From the NCBI GenBank assembly GCA_035235625.1, contig CP141148.1:23003057-23067056 (forward strand): a DNA stretch of 64,000 nt. The letters are read 5' to 3'. This document shows positions 1 through 12,180 of the stretch, piece by piece; position 1 is the stretch's first letter; each line of letters starts with the position of its first letter. The DNA is from Saururus chinensis (lineage: Eukaryota > Streptophyta > Magnoliopsida > Piperales > Saururaceae). Position numbers and translations under genes: made by a program. The notes under the pieces are model-generated. The model made no database searches and had not been told where the DNA came from. It saw only the letters and a program-made list of their open reading frames with translations.

Positions 1-165
1 AGGTTTCTGTAAGGAAATCGGACATCCCTTGTAGATTGTCCAAGGCAAACTGTGGGGTTGACTACCCCAAACACCCTAGGTTTCCTTTTAGAAATCGGAT
101 TGATATCCAAAATGGGTGGACACCCCAGGTTTCCATGTAGGAAATCGGACACTATCTAGGCCAGG
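1..165. repeat. Short tandem repeat, three diverged copies
   Basis: Three copies of a unit resembling AGGTTTCYNTNAGGAAATCGG begin near 1, 80 and 127, spaced about 50-80 bases apart. They lie inside the gypsy-type LTR. Confidence 0.55.
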
Positions 166-316
166 TGTATGTTTGTATTCACTCCTTGATGGAGGCATTC
201 ACCATTTTTTGATAATGCATGTGTATGAGATTATATTATGCCCAGGATTGTACAGGTTGTGTACGGATCATGTTACACATGTGGATATGATTTATTATAC
301 ATTATATAGTATAATG

Positions 317-560
317 TGATTGAGATACTTATCGTGTAGGGTGAATGATTTATGGATGAATTATATGAATATGCATTATGTGATTATGTGTGTTAGAGAC
401 TTCTCATGCAAGTTTATGTGATATGAATGCATGATTTGAATTGTGTGATTGAGACACTCTCATGCAGGTTTATGTTATATGAATGCATGATCAGAAAGTG
501 TGTTAGAGACACTTTTCTTGTGGATTATGCTGAATATTATGCATGACTGTGATTGGGTGA
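317..560. repeat. Tandem repeat of about 55-70 bp, four diverged copies
   Basis: A unit of the form GTGTTAGAGACNCTTCTCATGCA followed by GTTTATGTNATATGAATGCATGA occurs around 317, 389, 446 and 499. The two middle copies are closest. It is part of the LTR and looks like an LTR-internal minisatellite. Confidence 0.55.
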
Positions 561-1286
561 GAGTCACTATTTATACAGGATGGATGTTAGGTCATACTAT
601 GATCATTATGCACTAATTTTTGTGATATGTGTTATATGCATGCTAGATCTTTTACTTATAGATAAGTACGGGTTTAGTAGGGAGATGATCAGAAAATGTT
701 ATATCATGTCATTTATGGATCCAAATTGCCATGATGTCGTGGTGTGATTATTTTCTGATTAATGTTACCGCTTTCGAACCATTACTGAGTTTTGTACTCA
801 CCCCTCTTTTGTGATTTGTTTTGGGGCTGCACTGTGCGATGTGCAAATGAGCAGGACACTTCATATGAGGGACGCCATGAGTATACATGAGATTAGCTTT
901 TGTCACATTATGATGGTGTTTTACTTTCTGATCTTCTCGTTGCTGACACTTGAGAACATCCCGTGGTGGATTATGTATGTTACTCGTATTTATTTTTTGT
1001 TGTTAGACATCTCTGAACTTTTCAGATTTTTGAGCCATGTGTAGGCTCCAGAGATTATGAAGTGGATTGTGTGTGAGGATAATTATGATGGCCTATTTTA
1101 TTATCCTCTTTATCCTTATTACTCTTGCTCAAAGGACGTGATGTGCGATATTCCGTTAATTGAACCACCCGTATGAGGGGTTAAGTCTTCCGCAAATTCG
1201 TTAATCTGTTCAATTATGTCGCCCTCGTGCACTGACCGGCCCTTGGACAGGGTTCGGCTCGGGTCGGGCGGAGCTAGGGCGTGACA

Positions 1287-2410
1287 CATACGTATTTAAT
1301 TGGCTAATTTTGATATTCAAAACTATGTCAAAACTTCATGTTTATTTTTTGGTCTTAAGAATTTGACTAGATGTAGTTGTGGCCGAGTCGGATTTGGAAT
1401 TGATTGACTTGAAAAATAGGAGCATGTGTGTTCTTATTGATCAAGGCTGATGACTAATAGAGTGGTGAAACTAAAAGGTTAATTTGCACACACTCTAATA
1501 CACAATTCACTTAGATTAGCTTAAATTTAGGGAATTAAGAGCATTTGGGAGTTTCTTACTGAATTAGGGTAAAACTGTAAAAATATTGTACAACTGATCG
1601 ATCGTTGCACAATACATGGGACCAATCAATCAATTGGCATTTGAATTTTCCTTTGAAAAATTAATATGAGAGTTTCTCAATCAATCACAGGATTGAACAA
1701 TCGATTGTTAGCAATGTCGTACCCTAATTGAAACAGTGAATGATTGACTATTGTGTCAAATGATTGATCATTGCACAATACATGGGACCAATCGATCTAT
1801 CGGTGCCTGGATTTTCCTTTGAAACTTTAAGCAAAGAGTTTATCGATTGATTGTAGGATTAAATTATTAATCGCTAGAAGTGTCGTACCCTAATTGAAAC
1901 AATAAATGATCAATCATGTCTATGTTGGTTGCCTCATTTAAGCCTTTTTGGAAGAGATTTCATTTCTAAAATGAAGCCAAATACTTAAACTGACTTAGTG
2001 TACTATTAAAGGCTAGGGAATCATGAAATTTAAGAGAGTAAAACATAGAAAAGAGAGGAGAGTTCATTTTCCATTATTTTCCTAGAGATCATCTTGAGAA
2101 TCATGCTTATGTTAATGGTGATTTCATAAAGACACACAACTAAAAGAGAAGAGTCTAACACACCAATTCAAAGAGGAGTTGCAGCTAAATATTCAAAGGA
2201 GTTAAAGAGGATCGAGGCTAAAGTCGAAGAACAAGAGGATCTTGTTGTTGAGGTTAGAAAGAGACAAAGTAAGTAGAAGAAAAGTTTTAAGTGCTTGATG
2301 AAGAAGACATGAAGGCTAGCAATGAAATGAATTTGTTAGAGATCTAAGCAAAAAGGAATTTTCGGATTAGAGTCAAACAATGAAGGTTAATGGTTTGCTT
2401 GTGTCTATGT
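1287..2410 (+). mobile_element. SIRE-like copia LTR, copy 1 (fragment)
   Basis: This stretch aligns along most of its length with 22655-23580, for example TAATTGGCTAATTT at the start and TTGTGTCTATGT at the end. The second copy follows two GGGGA-rich tracts typical of the 3' region of SIRE-type copia elements, which identifies both as LTR sequence. This copy begins directly after the gypsy-type LTR and stops at 2410, where copia gag sequence starts. It contains an internal direct duplication with a period of about 166 bp (CACAATACATGGG at 1608 and 1774) that copy 2 lacks. Confidence 0.6.
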
Positions 2411-5400
2411 GCTGCCTCTAGTTCATCTTTTCAAGTTGGTGCTGGCCGCACCACCACTGCTGGCCACACCACCACTGCTGCACTTGGTTCGTCATCATCT
2501 TCTTTTCACCGTGGGCATGGCCAACTTGCTCGTGGATGTGGGAAAGCCCAAGCAGCACCCGTGACGAGTGATTCATCTTCCGTCTATTGTTATAAATGTG
2601 GTTTTCCCAACCACTATGCTAATCATTGCGAGGCCGCTGATCCCTCTCCAAATGACACTACGTACTCAATCTTTTGCCGCCATGCATTTATCTGACCATC
2701 ATATATCTACTTGGTACCTTGATTCTGAGGCCACCCATCATATGACGACCGACGCGTCACTTGCCGAAGGTATTGTTCCCTATAATAACTCAGATAAGGT
2801 TCTTATTGGAAATGACACTAGTCTATCTATTACCCACAAAGGCCGTATTACTCTACCTTCCATGTCTTTGCTTCTTGATCAAGTTCTTATAGTTCCTCAA
2901 TTGAAAAAGAATCGGCTAAGCATTTCTCAGTTTACCAGAGATAATAACTATTGTTTCCAATTTTATCCATGGGGTTTTATTGTTAAGGATCTATAGACAG
3001 GGAAGATATTGCTGATGGGGCCTAGGCAGGGTGGTCTCTATTCTCTTCCTGTAAGCGGTGGTTTACATCCTCCTCCAATAGGTCTGATTTCAAATAAGGA
3101 TGATGGTGCTCTCTGGCATGCACAGTTGGGCCATCCAAGCCAACAAATAACTTAGGAGCTTTCTTTAGTTTTACATTTACCAGAAATTACTTCTAAACAT
3201 TTTTGTGTAAGTTGTAAGTTGGGAAATACTTCTAAACTACCTATTTCACAAAGGAAAAATTATTCACGTGAGCATTTTGCAATTCTCCATAGTGATGTTT
3301 GGGGACCTGCCCCAATTAACTCACTTGATGGGTATAGATTTTATCTTGTTATTGTGGACGAATATAGTTGTTTTACGTGGTGTTTCCCTCTATGCTGCAA
3401 ATCAGATGTGTCCCCTATTTTTATGGAGTTTATTAAATATGTGGCAAATTATTTTAAAGTTCATATTAAGGCAATTCAGACGGATGGCAATGGTGAGTAC
3501 CTTAGCCACATACTTCAAGACTTCTTTAAAGACCGTGGCATATCTCACCTTCTTTCTTGCCCAGGTACTCTTGAGCAGAATGGTCTTGCTGAGCACAAGC
3601 ATTGCCATGTCGTTGAAATAGGTCTCACCCTGATGGCTCATGGGCATCTTCCCAAAGTATTTTGGCATCATGCCTTTGCTACAACCACTTATCTTATTAA
3701 TCGTCTTCCTTCTAAGACATTACAGGGTCAAACGCCATTTGATCTTCTATTTGGGTCATGACCTTCTTATTACCATATGAGGGTACTTGAGCGTGCCTGT
3801 GATCCGTACTTAGGTCCTTTCAGTCGGAGCAAACTGGACTTCAAATCCATATGGTGTGTATTATAGTAGCCAACACAAAGGCTGCAAATGTTGGGACCCT
3901 ACCAGTGGAAAAATATATATTTCGCTACATGTTTCCTTTGATGAAGCTAGTTTCCCTCTTTCTAAATCTCTATCTATGGCCAACATACCTGCCCCTCATC
4001 CCTTTAGAGTCCAAAAATTCCCTATCTCACTCTTGCCTATTCATCATACCCCAGAGGCCTCACCATTACCCTTATCCTCTACCCCCTCTCTTCTTGGACC
4101 GGTACCCTTCCAAACCTACCAGTGACATGCAAAAATGATGCCTATTGCTCCACCTCCTATCCTTGATCCTCCAAAAGTGCCTCTCACTCCATCCGTTGAG
4201 ACATCACCCAAGACACCAGCTGCACCACCCCTTCATCACCCTATGGTGACAAGTAGCCAAGATGGAACTCTCTGTCCTAAGGCTTACTTTGCCACCCGTC
4301 ATCCCATTCCTCAAGCTCTCCTTGCTTCCCATCTTGCCCTTCCTCAAGAACCCACCACCTACAAGGCCACAACTCATGATCCTCTTTGGGTTTAGGCAAT
4401 GGAGGATGAATTCTCAGCGTTGCAATGCAATCACACTTAGTCTTTGGTTCCCTACTCTCCTGCAATGAATGTGGTTGGCAGTAAATGGGTCTTCAAGTGA
4501 AAACAACAAGCAGATGGTTCAATTGAGCGTTATAAGGCCCGCTTGGTGGCCAAAGGGTATAATCAACGCAATGGACTTGACTTTGAAGAAACCTTTAGTC
4601 TAGTTGTCAAGGTGGGCACTATCCACCTCATTCTTTCTTTGGCTGTCCAATTTCACTAGACCTTACGATAGCTTATGTAAAAAATGCATTCTTGCATGGT
4701 GATTTACAGGAAGATGTGTATCTACAACAACCACTTGGGTTTGTGGACTCCAACAAACTCACACATGTGTGTCATCTTCATAAAGCACTATTTGGGTTAA
4801 AACAGGCTCCAAAGGCATAGTACACCAAGTTCACCACTTTTCTCAAGAAACTAGACTTCACTGGCTGTCGTATGATCCATCCTTATTTATTCGCCAATGT
4901 GTGGCTGAGACTGCTCTCCTTCTTTATGTGGACGACATTGTCCTTACCAACACCCATGCTGCTCTATTACAGGAGCTTGTGGATTCTCTCTCCAAGCAAT
5001 TTGCTATGTTCTACTTAGGCCCATTGCACTTATTTCTTGGCATGTAGGTGGCCCGCTCTACCTCCAACCTCACTCTATCTCAAACCAAGTATGTGTTACA
5101 ATTATTGGATCGGTTTGACCTTACTAGTGTTCTCCCGGCTAAGAGCCCACTTGCTGCTAGGGTACATTTATCTGCTCAGGGTTCTTCACCCTTGCCAGAT
5201 CCCTTCTTGTACCGTTAGACGGTTGGGTCCCTTCAATACCTCACCATGACTCGACCAGACTTAGCCTTTGCCGTGAACCGTGTGTGCCAGTTTATGCACC
5301 TCCCGTGCACCCATCATCTTAACGCGGTCAAAAGATTTTTTCGATATGTCAAAGGCACACTCCACTACAGGTTGCAATTTTGTATGACAAATCAGCCCAT

Positions 5401-6128
5401 CTTACAGGCCTTCTCTAATGCTGATTGGGCAAGTTGTCCCGACACTCGGCGCTCCACCTCAGGGTATGCCGTTTACTTTGGGTCCAACCTTCTTTCTTAA
5501 GGTGCAAAGAAGCAAGTGACCATGTCTCGCTCCTCCTCTGAGGCAGAATATCAAGCCCTAACCACCACCACAACTGAGTTGCTTTGGTTTATTCATCTCC
5601 TTGGCCGCTTGAAGATATATTTACCCTCTACACCTGTCCTATACTGTGACAAGGTGAGTGCAATTCACATGTCAAAGAATCTAGTTTTTCATAGTCACAC
5701 GAAGCATATTGACATTGATGTCCACTTTGTTTGAGAATATGTCTTACGTGGAGTTATTCGCATTCAACATGTTCCAGGTTCGACCCAACTAGCTGATATA
5801 TTCACCAAGAGTCTCCCTAGTCCGCGCTTCACTAGTCTTTGTGACAAGCTCAATCTTCGGGCGATCCCTCCTTTGAGCTTGAGTGGGGTTGTGAGACAAC
5901 ACATCAGAGTATAGATGGAAAGGTGTATAAATGACAAGGTGTTGTAAGACAGCCATGCACAATATAATTGGAAAGATGCCAAACCTGTAAGAGTACCAGA
6001 ATCCTCAATCACAGATCATTCTTACCATATTGTTTTGCATTGATTGCTGTATATAATCTTTGTATAGAAATAGATTCTTTCTGATTTTAGTCTTTGGGAT
6101 TTCAAATCCCTTAATTGTTGCAACAACA
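2411..6128 (+). mobile_element. Ty1/copia retrotransposon fossil, 5'-truncated
   Basis: A broken copia polyprotein region in the usual order. The gag zinc knuckle (CX2CX4HX4C) is near 2587-2630, the protease region near 2700-2900, the GAG-pre-integrase region near 3110-3210, the integrase core near 3260-3750 (HSDVWGPAP and QTDGNGEY), reverse transcriptase near 4390-5100 (LLYVDDI) and RNase H near 5250-5850 (ADWASCPDTRRSTSGY, SSSEAEYQAL). A possible 3' LTR of about 240 bp runs from 5890 (TGTGAGACAAC) to about 6128 (CAACAACA). No 5' LTR is seen. The element has at least ten breaks, is spread over several frames and is old. The gag side abuts a SIRE-like LTR fragment. Confidence 0.85.
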
Positions 6129-8310
6129 ATGCTCTATTAAAAACATAGTAATACACAAGGCAAACCATGCCATTGACCTCCATCATTTCTTGCAGGGAAT
6201 TGTCACCAGTGATAAACAAAGCAGCGGCCCATGTGCTCACAATGTGCACCACTGCTCTCTCCTCCTCATTGCCCCTAACTGCTGCATGTGAACATGAAAA
6301 TATACTCTCGCCTGTCAATAAAATTGAAGGTTTTACGGGTACCAATAGAATTGGGAGGAGGTACAAATGAGACAGAAAATTGAATCTGTATTTATAAGTG
6401 CTTCTCATTATCTAAAAAAATTGAACACAATATTACATGGTGCACACTCCTCTGCCTCATTTAAAAAAAAGACCGAAAGAAAGAAAGAAATTAGCTTGTT
6501 CTTGTACTATGGTAAAAAATGAAGAAATAATGGCCATTTAACCTCACCCCTTCAAGTGACGTTCTTGTAGACATGCTTGAAATTGATGATCAGCCAAAAT
6601 TCTGGATGAACCTAAAGCTGAGAGTTTTTCCTTCAAAATTGCAGCTGCAAGGAAAGTAAAAATTTAGCTAAAACAATCAGATCATTTTAAAGGAGTCAGG
6701 CATTTTTTAGCTGAAATCCTTCACAAATCTTTCTTGAAAAATATGTGAGCACCTTGTCAACCAGACCATGGTCTTCAGCCAGAACAAAAGGAAGAAGAAA
6801 AGATTGTGGTCACAAAATCCTCCTTTCTAGTAATTGGGTAGTATCAGCTCTCTGGGCCATCGGATGAAACCTCATGATTCCTTCCATTGCACAATTTTTG
6901 GTGAAGATTGAGAGGTTTATTTGCAGTTTTCACTTGAATGTGCAATAGATGATAACAACAAATCGAGAAATGGACATAGCTTTAATAAACTTGATTGACC
7001 CACAAGTCATTGAACGAAACCCTTTCTGCTGCAGACCACTCTATTGTCTGATGTTATAATGTCGTCTCTGTTTGCCATGTTATAGATGGTTTTTATGATT
7101 CAGGTTATAACATGTGTGTAACTTTTTAATTTTGTGATGAGATGATTTTTATTGTATTATATATACAGCTATCTATTGTTTATTCTTTGCCTAAAAAACT
7201 CTGTTCTTCTTTCCGGGTACAAATTGTAGCTTATGTTGAATACAATTTAAACATAAAAAACTCTTATCTTTTAATCTTTACCTAAAAAATTCTGCTCTCC
7301 TCTATTTTGTGAAGACTGTTGTTATATTAAGCAATTTATTTGGAGACTTATTGTCCTTGCACAATTCTTTGCATGTGGATCCTACTGGTTCTTCCACTGA
7401 GATATGAAGACTAGTCCTTATGAGACAGTTTTCTTGATATTTATCTACCAACATAACTAATGCATACATATTATCACATGCATGTCTGTGTTAAATGTTC
7501 ATTGAAAGGATGAAGTTTTGCATTCTCTTCTTTGATTTTCACAATCTTTTCCTTCTCTAATTTTGTTATTCTTCTCTTCTACCCTTCTGAATCCAGACAA
7601 TGACCCTATTGCGAAATTTTCCAAAAAATATACATGTGTGATGCAAGTATAAGAGAAGTGGCTTTACTTCTAATTAAGCAAGTTTTTCCGTAGCTACTGA
7701 TCCTAAGAGCAAGAGTTGCGTACATAATACAGAGGCAAAATTACTTTGTTTTTGCTTCTTCTTTCTGATTGTAGATTGATCTGCCCGGTTACTCCTGACT
7801 TTACCTAGTCTTCTATAGTAGTCATTCGTGCTGATAATCGTATACATTATAATTGCGAAAAAATGAGTTATCAATGTTTTGGTGTTAACTTACAAAAATC
7901 ATGCCATGGCAAAAGGTTCGGACAAAACAATATAAAAGAAAAAATATTGAATAGCACGCTACGAGAAGATCATGTATGCATATTCAGAACAAACGATCGA
8001 TCAATGAGAGGAATTTGCATATTCAGAACAACCTTCGTCTACAAATACGAACTATGATGCAAAAGCGAGGAAAACAATTTAAAGCAGACACCTCATACAT
8101 AAAAAACCAAATAAATATAACAGGAACGAAGAAAAAAAGCATCAAACTTTCCCTTGCACTGCCCCAAAATTTTGGAAAACGCAAAAAAAAAAAACCACGA
8201 AAGGTTAGGTATAAGAGCTATTTCTTCCGGTCCAGTTCGAGACAAAGCACTACAACAAGAAGTCAATTCCTCGCCCCTCAGGCTCAGGCCTCAGCTTAGT
8301 CCCTGGAAGA
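6129..8310. other. Non-coding AT-rich interval
   Basis: No supported gene. The open frames here are short and show no family signal. A short GAAA repeat lies near 6472-6490. The last 150 bases lead into the broken DUF538 gene. A TATAAG hexamer at about 8209, 100 bases before that gene's ATG, could be its old TATA element. Confidence 0.5.
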
Positions 8311-8850
8311 ATGGCCTTCTAGCCACCTACACGCCTTCTCTCGTTCTTCCTCTCCTTTGCTCTACTTCATCTCCCCCTCGCTTTGGGCTCCCAACAGAGA
8401 CTCTCGGACGCTAGCTATACATGACATCCTCTTCAGCTACGGGTTCGCCAAGGGCCTGGTGCAGGACACTGTCGAGGCTTACTCCCTTGCCGATGATGGG
8501 TCCTTCAGGATCCGGCTGTCGAGGCAGTGCTGCATCCGATTCGACTATCTTGTCTACTACAAGAAGACCATCACTGGCAAGCTCTCCTACGACAAGATCA
8601 CTAACCTGACCGGGATGCAGCCATCCAGGCCAAGAAGCTCTTCGGACTCCGTCAATGCGATCGCGCTGAGCTCCGTGAGGAGTTGCAATCCACTAAGCAC
8701 CGTGAGGAGGAGTGAAGAGAGAAGCTTGGACGGGGACGAGAGGAGTAGAGCTGGGATGGGCGGCACTGCGGCAGTGAAGAGGCATTCAGTGGAGGAAACA
8801 CATCTGACACCTTATTTTTTGAACGTACGTGTAATTTGGTACGTGTAATT
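8311..8850 (+). pseudogene. Broken DUF538-family gene
   Basis: The DUF538 core is clear between about 8411 and 8618: HDILFSYGFAKGL, then YSLADDGSFRIRLSRQC, then FDYLVYYKKTITGKLSY. These match the conserved blocks of this small plant secreted/apoplastic family, whose function is poorly defined. A hydrophobic signal-peptide-like stretch (LLSFFLSFALLHLPLALGS, about 8332-8390) lies upstream but in another frame. The ATG at 8311 that would begin it is followed at once by a TAG. Downstream of the core, family-like residues IQAKKLF reappear in a third frame near 8620, so there is a further small indel. The tail to 8850 has no family resemblance. With three frames needed, I call it a pseudogene. Sequencing error could explain only part of this. 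Confidence 0.75.
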
Positions 8851-10215
8851 TGGGGACTGATTTAGTGACCGAAGTCAGTTCTAAATAAATATACTGAAAA
8901 GCCGATTTTTAAGTGGTTTTTTAATAGCTTATTTAGTTTAAGTTGAATTAGACCAAAAATGGATCGTTGAAGTAATTAATTTTTTTAATTTAAAAAATAA
9001 CATAATTTGTGGTCAAAATACTTTAACAAAAAGAAGCATAGACTAAATTGATTGAATATTAATTTAATTTTCTTTTATTTGATATTATAATTCTCTATTT
9101 TTAATTAAATATGTAATTTTTTAATGATGTACATAACACTTATCATTCGTAGTGCAATTATACATGAATTAGACTATGATTTTAGGACAAATAGGCAATG
9201 TTAAACAAGGTTGTGTAGCAGGTCAACAATGCTTCTAAGGATAAAGGAGGTTGTGTAGCAGGTGATAAGATAATACAAGGGAAGGGAGTCTAGAAAACAA
9301 TACAATAACATCAAGTCTTTACATTCTAAATATGCAATACTTCATAGGATAATGCATTTGTACATCGTGTATTAACAACACAAGTGAAATAATACTTTAC
9401 ATTCCAAGTAAACAATATAAGTGAACCATGATAATACATCTATTATAAACTAGATAAGAGAAGAAATTCTACACTTTTTAAGTATACAATACAAGAAAGC
9501 CATGGATGATGCATCTACACATTTTGAGTATAAACATTACAAGAGAAGCAAATTTGGGAAACAAGTGTATAGTTATGGTATGCGAGATTGACATTATGCC
9601 AAAGATACTCATGTTTCTCAATAAAAGTAAATACAAACTCCAGTGATAAGCTTCTCTGCATCAAATGCTAAATGCAAATAGTAAAAAAGCTAACAATAAA
9701 TGCTGGAAAGAGTACAAAAGCCTATACACAGTTGGCTTGCACGAGTAAAATTGATGTTGGACGTATATAATATGCTAAATGTGATTGGTAAAAGCCAAGA
9801 AGTAGTAGTTCTCCAAAGAATAAGAAAAAGCCTATATGCAAATAACTTGTACGAGTAACATTTAAGTTAAGTAGGTCACAAAAATTTTAAGCATAACACT
9901 CCATAAAAATCCTTTCGCTGCATTGGCCTAATTAGTTAAAATAGCACCTAACTATACATGGTCAAACATGAATTTTGCATTGTAAAGGACAACTCCATGT
10001 CATTGTAGAGTTTAGGAGTAAGAAAACAAAAAAAGTGACAAAGATACAAAAAGGAAAAGTTGGGCACATGGTACTAGGCTCAAACACGAAAGAGGAAGTT
10101 AATTATGTGTTATAATGCTTTTTGGAAGAGTTGAGAAAGAAGAAGCCACTTACATGATGCAAAGTTCTTCACGCGTGGTCTTGAATTATCTCCAAAGCAA
10201 ATTTGAACGAAAGGG
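8851..10215. other. Non-coding AT-rich interval with degenerate repeats
   Basis: No gene seen. Between about 9300 and 9560 three loosely similar units of 75-100 bp recur, each with a form of TACATTYNAAGTANACAATA followed by ATAATGCATCTA. The rest is unremarkable AT-rich sequence. Confidence 0.4.
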
Positions 10216-12180
10216 ATGTGGGCAATCCTAGACCACTACTCCCCTCCCATCTTGCAACTCTCTCTTAGATGGGGACAAAAACTGATTTTCAGCTCCCGCA
10301 GTTTCTTCAAGGACTTCATCTCCTTAGGAAACCACCTCAAATTTGAATATCTTGTAATTACCAGAGTCTGCAGCTCAGTGAATCTAAGTAGATTGTTGGA
10401 GAGCTTCTTCACCTCTTCATCACCTTCAATTTCCAAATGAATAAGCATTGGGAGGTTGGGTAATTTACTGAGCAACTTTGCTGGGAAACGCATGATCTGA
10501 GTGCTCGGTGGGATGGATCCCACCTCACTCAGGTTCGGGCAGTCCCGAATCGCAACCTCTTTCATTGCTTCTGAAACAATGCGGTGTAAAACTTTCAGAT
10601 TTTCACATCTCCTTAATTCCAATCTGCGGAGACAGGGCATATGTGCCATTATTCCCGTCTTCATGCTTCGGTCTAATTTTCCACAGTTATGAATGTACAG
10701 TTCTTGCAGTCCCTTCATGGAGTTCATGAACTCCTCAGGAAGATACTTTTACTTCTGAGCAGTTCTCAATTCTCAAGAGTTTTCAACCCAGTTAATCAAA
10801 GTAGATCGCTAGAGAGCTCTGTTGTCACGTCAAAAATTTTCAAATGATCAAGCTTCGGGAGGCTGGGTAATTTACTAATCGACACACCTGTACAACTTGA
10901 CATAACAATTTTTTGCAGTCGGTGAGATCGATTCCAACCCACTCAACTTCTCTACACCCCAAATCTTTACTTGTCTAAGTTCTTCAGATTAAATGGGGAG
11001 CAATGCTTTTAACTTTGCACATTTGTAGATGTTAAATGTGTGGAGACAGGGCATCCGTCCGACTCCACCTCATGTAGTAGTCAACAATGATGAGTCCCAC
11101 TCCTCCCAGTTCTCCAACCTCTCTATCGACAAGTACAACAATTTAGGAAACCCATTCTTGGACCCGAAGAACTCACTGCCCACTTTTCTCACCTCTGGCA
11201 TATCAGTACAATTTGGACCTCTGCAAAATTCGACTGTGACTAGACCGGAGAAAGACGACTCTCCTACCCAACTTGGAAATTGTGAACCTTGATAGTTGTA
11301 AATTGCAAGCTCTTGGAGATTGGGATGGGATCGGAGAGCTTCCATGACACCCTATGCTCTGCTCAGCTTGGCTCTCCTCGACCATCTTAGTTGTAGTTTT
11401 TTTAGAGAACTTTTATCCTCAAGTTTTGCATTCACAGCCTCGTCGTCTCTGTTTCCTACCTCCAAGTGTTTTATGGAAAGTGTCTCTTGGAGGTGGTTGA
11501 GATCTCTCAACTCACTCAGGTTGCACTCTCATGTCACAATGAATTTGTCCAACTTCTCGAGGGAAGTTAATTTCCTTATTCATGTCAATAATGTCTTTAA
11601 CACATAAGTACTATAAATTCTAAGTTATTTTAAGCTGGTCATTCTTTGGATTCCACATGGTAATTTATTGAGTTTTCTACAAAAAAAATAGATCTAAGAG
11701 TTGCAAATGACACGGGTTAATTATATATTCTAGCAATTTCTCTATATCTGACCCTTGCAAATTGAGATATCTCAGCTGGCCTAACTTCCCAACTGATTCT
11801 GGAATACTTTTTAATCTTGTATTTTTCAAGGTGAGATATCTCATATTCTACAATTTCCCAATAGACTCTGGCAATGCCTCAATTCTTGGCCCACATAAAT
11901 CGAAATATCTTAGATGCACTAACTTACCAATTGATTCGAGTAATTTCAAATTGCTCATTCCATACAATCTCAGCATTCTAATGCATTGTAGTTGTTCAAG
12001 TGCGCAATTGTAGACATGAGAATTACCCTCAAGCTTATCATCAAAGAGTGTTTTTGTCAAGTCCTGTACCAGTCCAGGTGGAAGTTTTCTACTATTGAAC
12101 ATTAAATGGTCTTGTGCATTGTAGTTGTTCAAATGGTCCCAAATATATAGTCCCCTTTTTTATATAATGCTCTTTATATT
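10216..12180 (-). pseudogene. Decayed CC-NBS-LRR (NLR) gene, LRR part only
   Basis: Read on the minus strand from 12180 to 10216, the order is that of a plant CNL leucine-rich-repeat domain. First comes a linker with LPPGLVQDLTKTLFDDK, then repeats such as IRMLRLYGMSNLKLLESIGKL and HLRYFDL (11848-12132) and MRYLTLKNTRLKSIPESVGKL (about 11760-11850). Next is the C-terminal NLR landmark GSQFPSWVGESSFSGLV (about 11245-11300), then IGSEFFG-like residues. It ends with repeats at 10236-10727 (LEIEGDEEVKKLSNNLLR, LVITRYSNLRWFPKEMKSL). Frames change several times (near 11.75, 11.35, 11.0 and 10.73 kb) and stops intervene. No coiled coil or NB-ARC (P-loop, GLPL, MHD) is found upstream to 13.2 kb, so the 5' half is lost. 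The source would be an intracellular immune receptor. Confidence 0.8.

Larger units (their letters stand above)
1..1286. mobile_element. End of a gypsy-type LTR (partial, runs off window)
   Basis: No coding potential. The segment ends in GGGCGTGACA, which is typical of plant Ty3/gypsy LTR termini (TGTYACRCCC at one end, its complement at the other). It also carries a motif near 787-805 (ACTGAGTTTTGTACTCACCC) that recurs in related form in the LTR-like stretches at about 18.6 kb and 56.3 kb. At 1287 it gives way abruptly to a SIRE-like LTR that lacks its own first bases, so this LTR probably inserted there. The other LTR and the internal region are outside the window. Family assignment is inferred from the ends only. 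Confidence 0.5.

Noticed and set aside
6022-6408. 128-codon minus-strand open frame
   Set aside because: It lies across the copia 3' end and flank, is hydrophobic and low in complexity at its start, and has no family signal.
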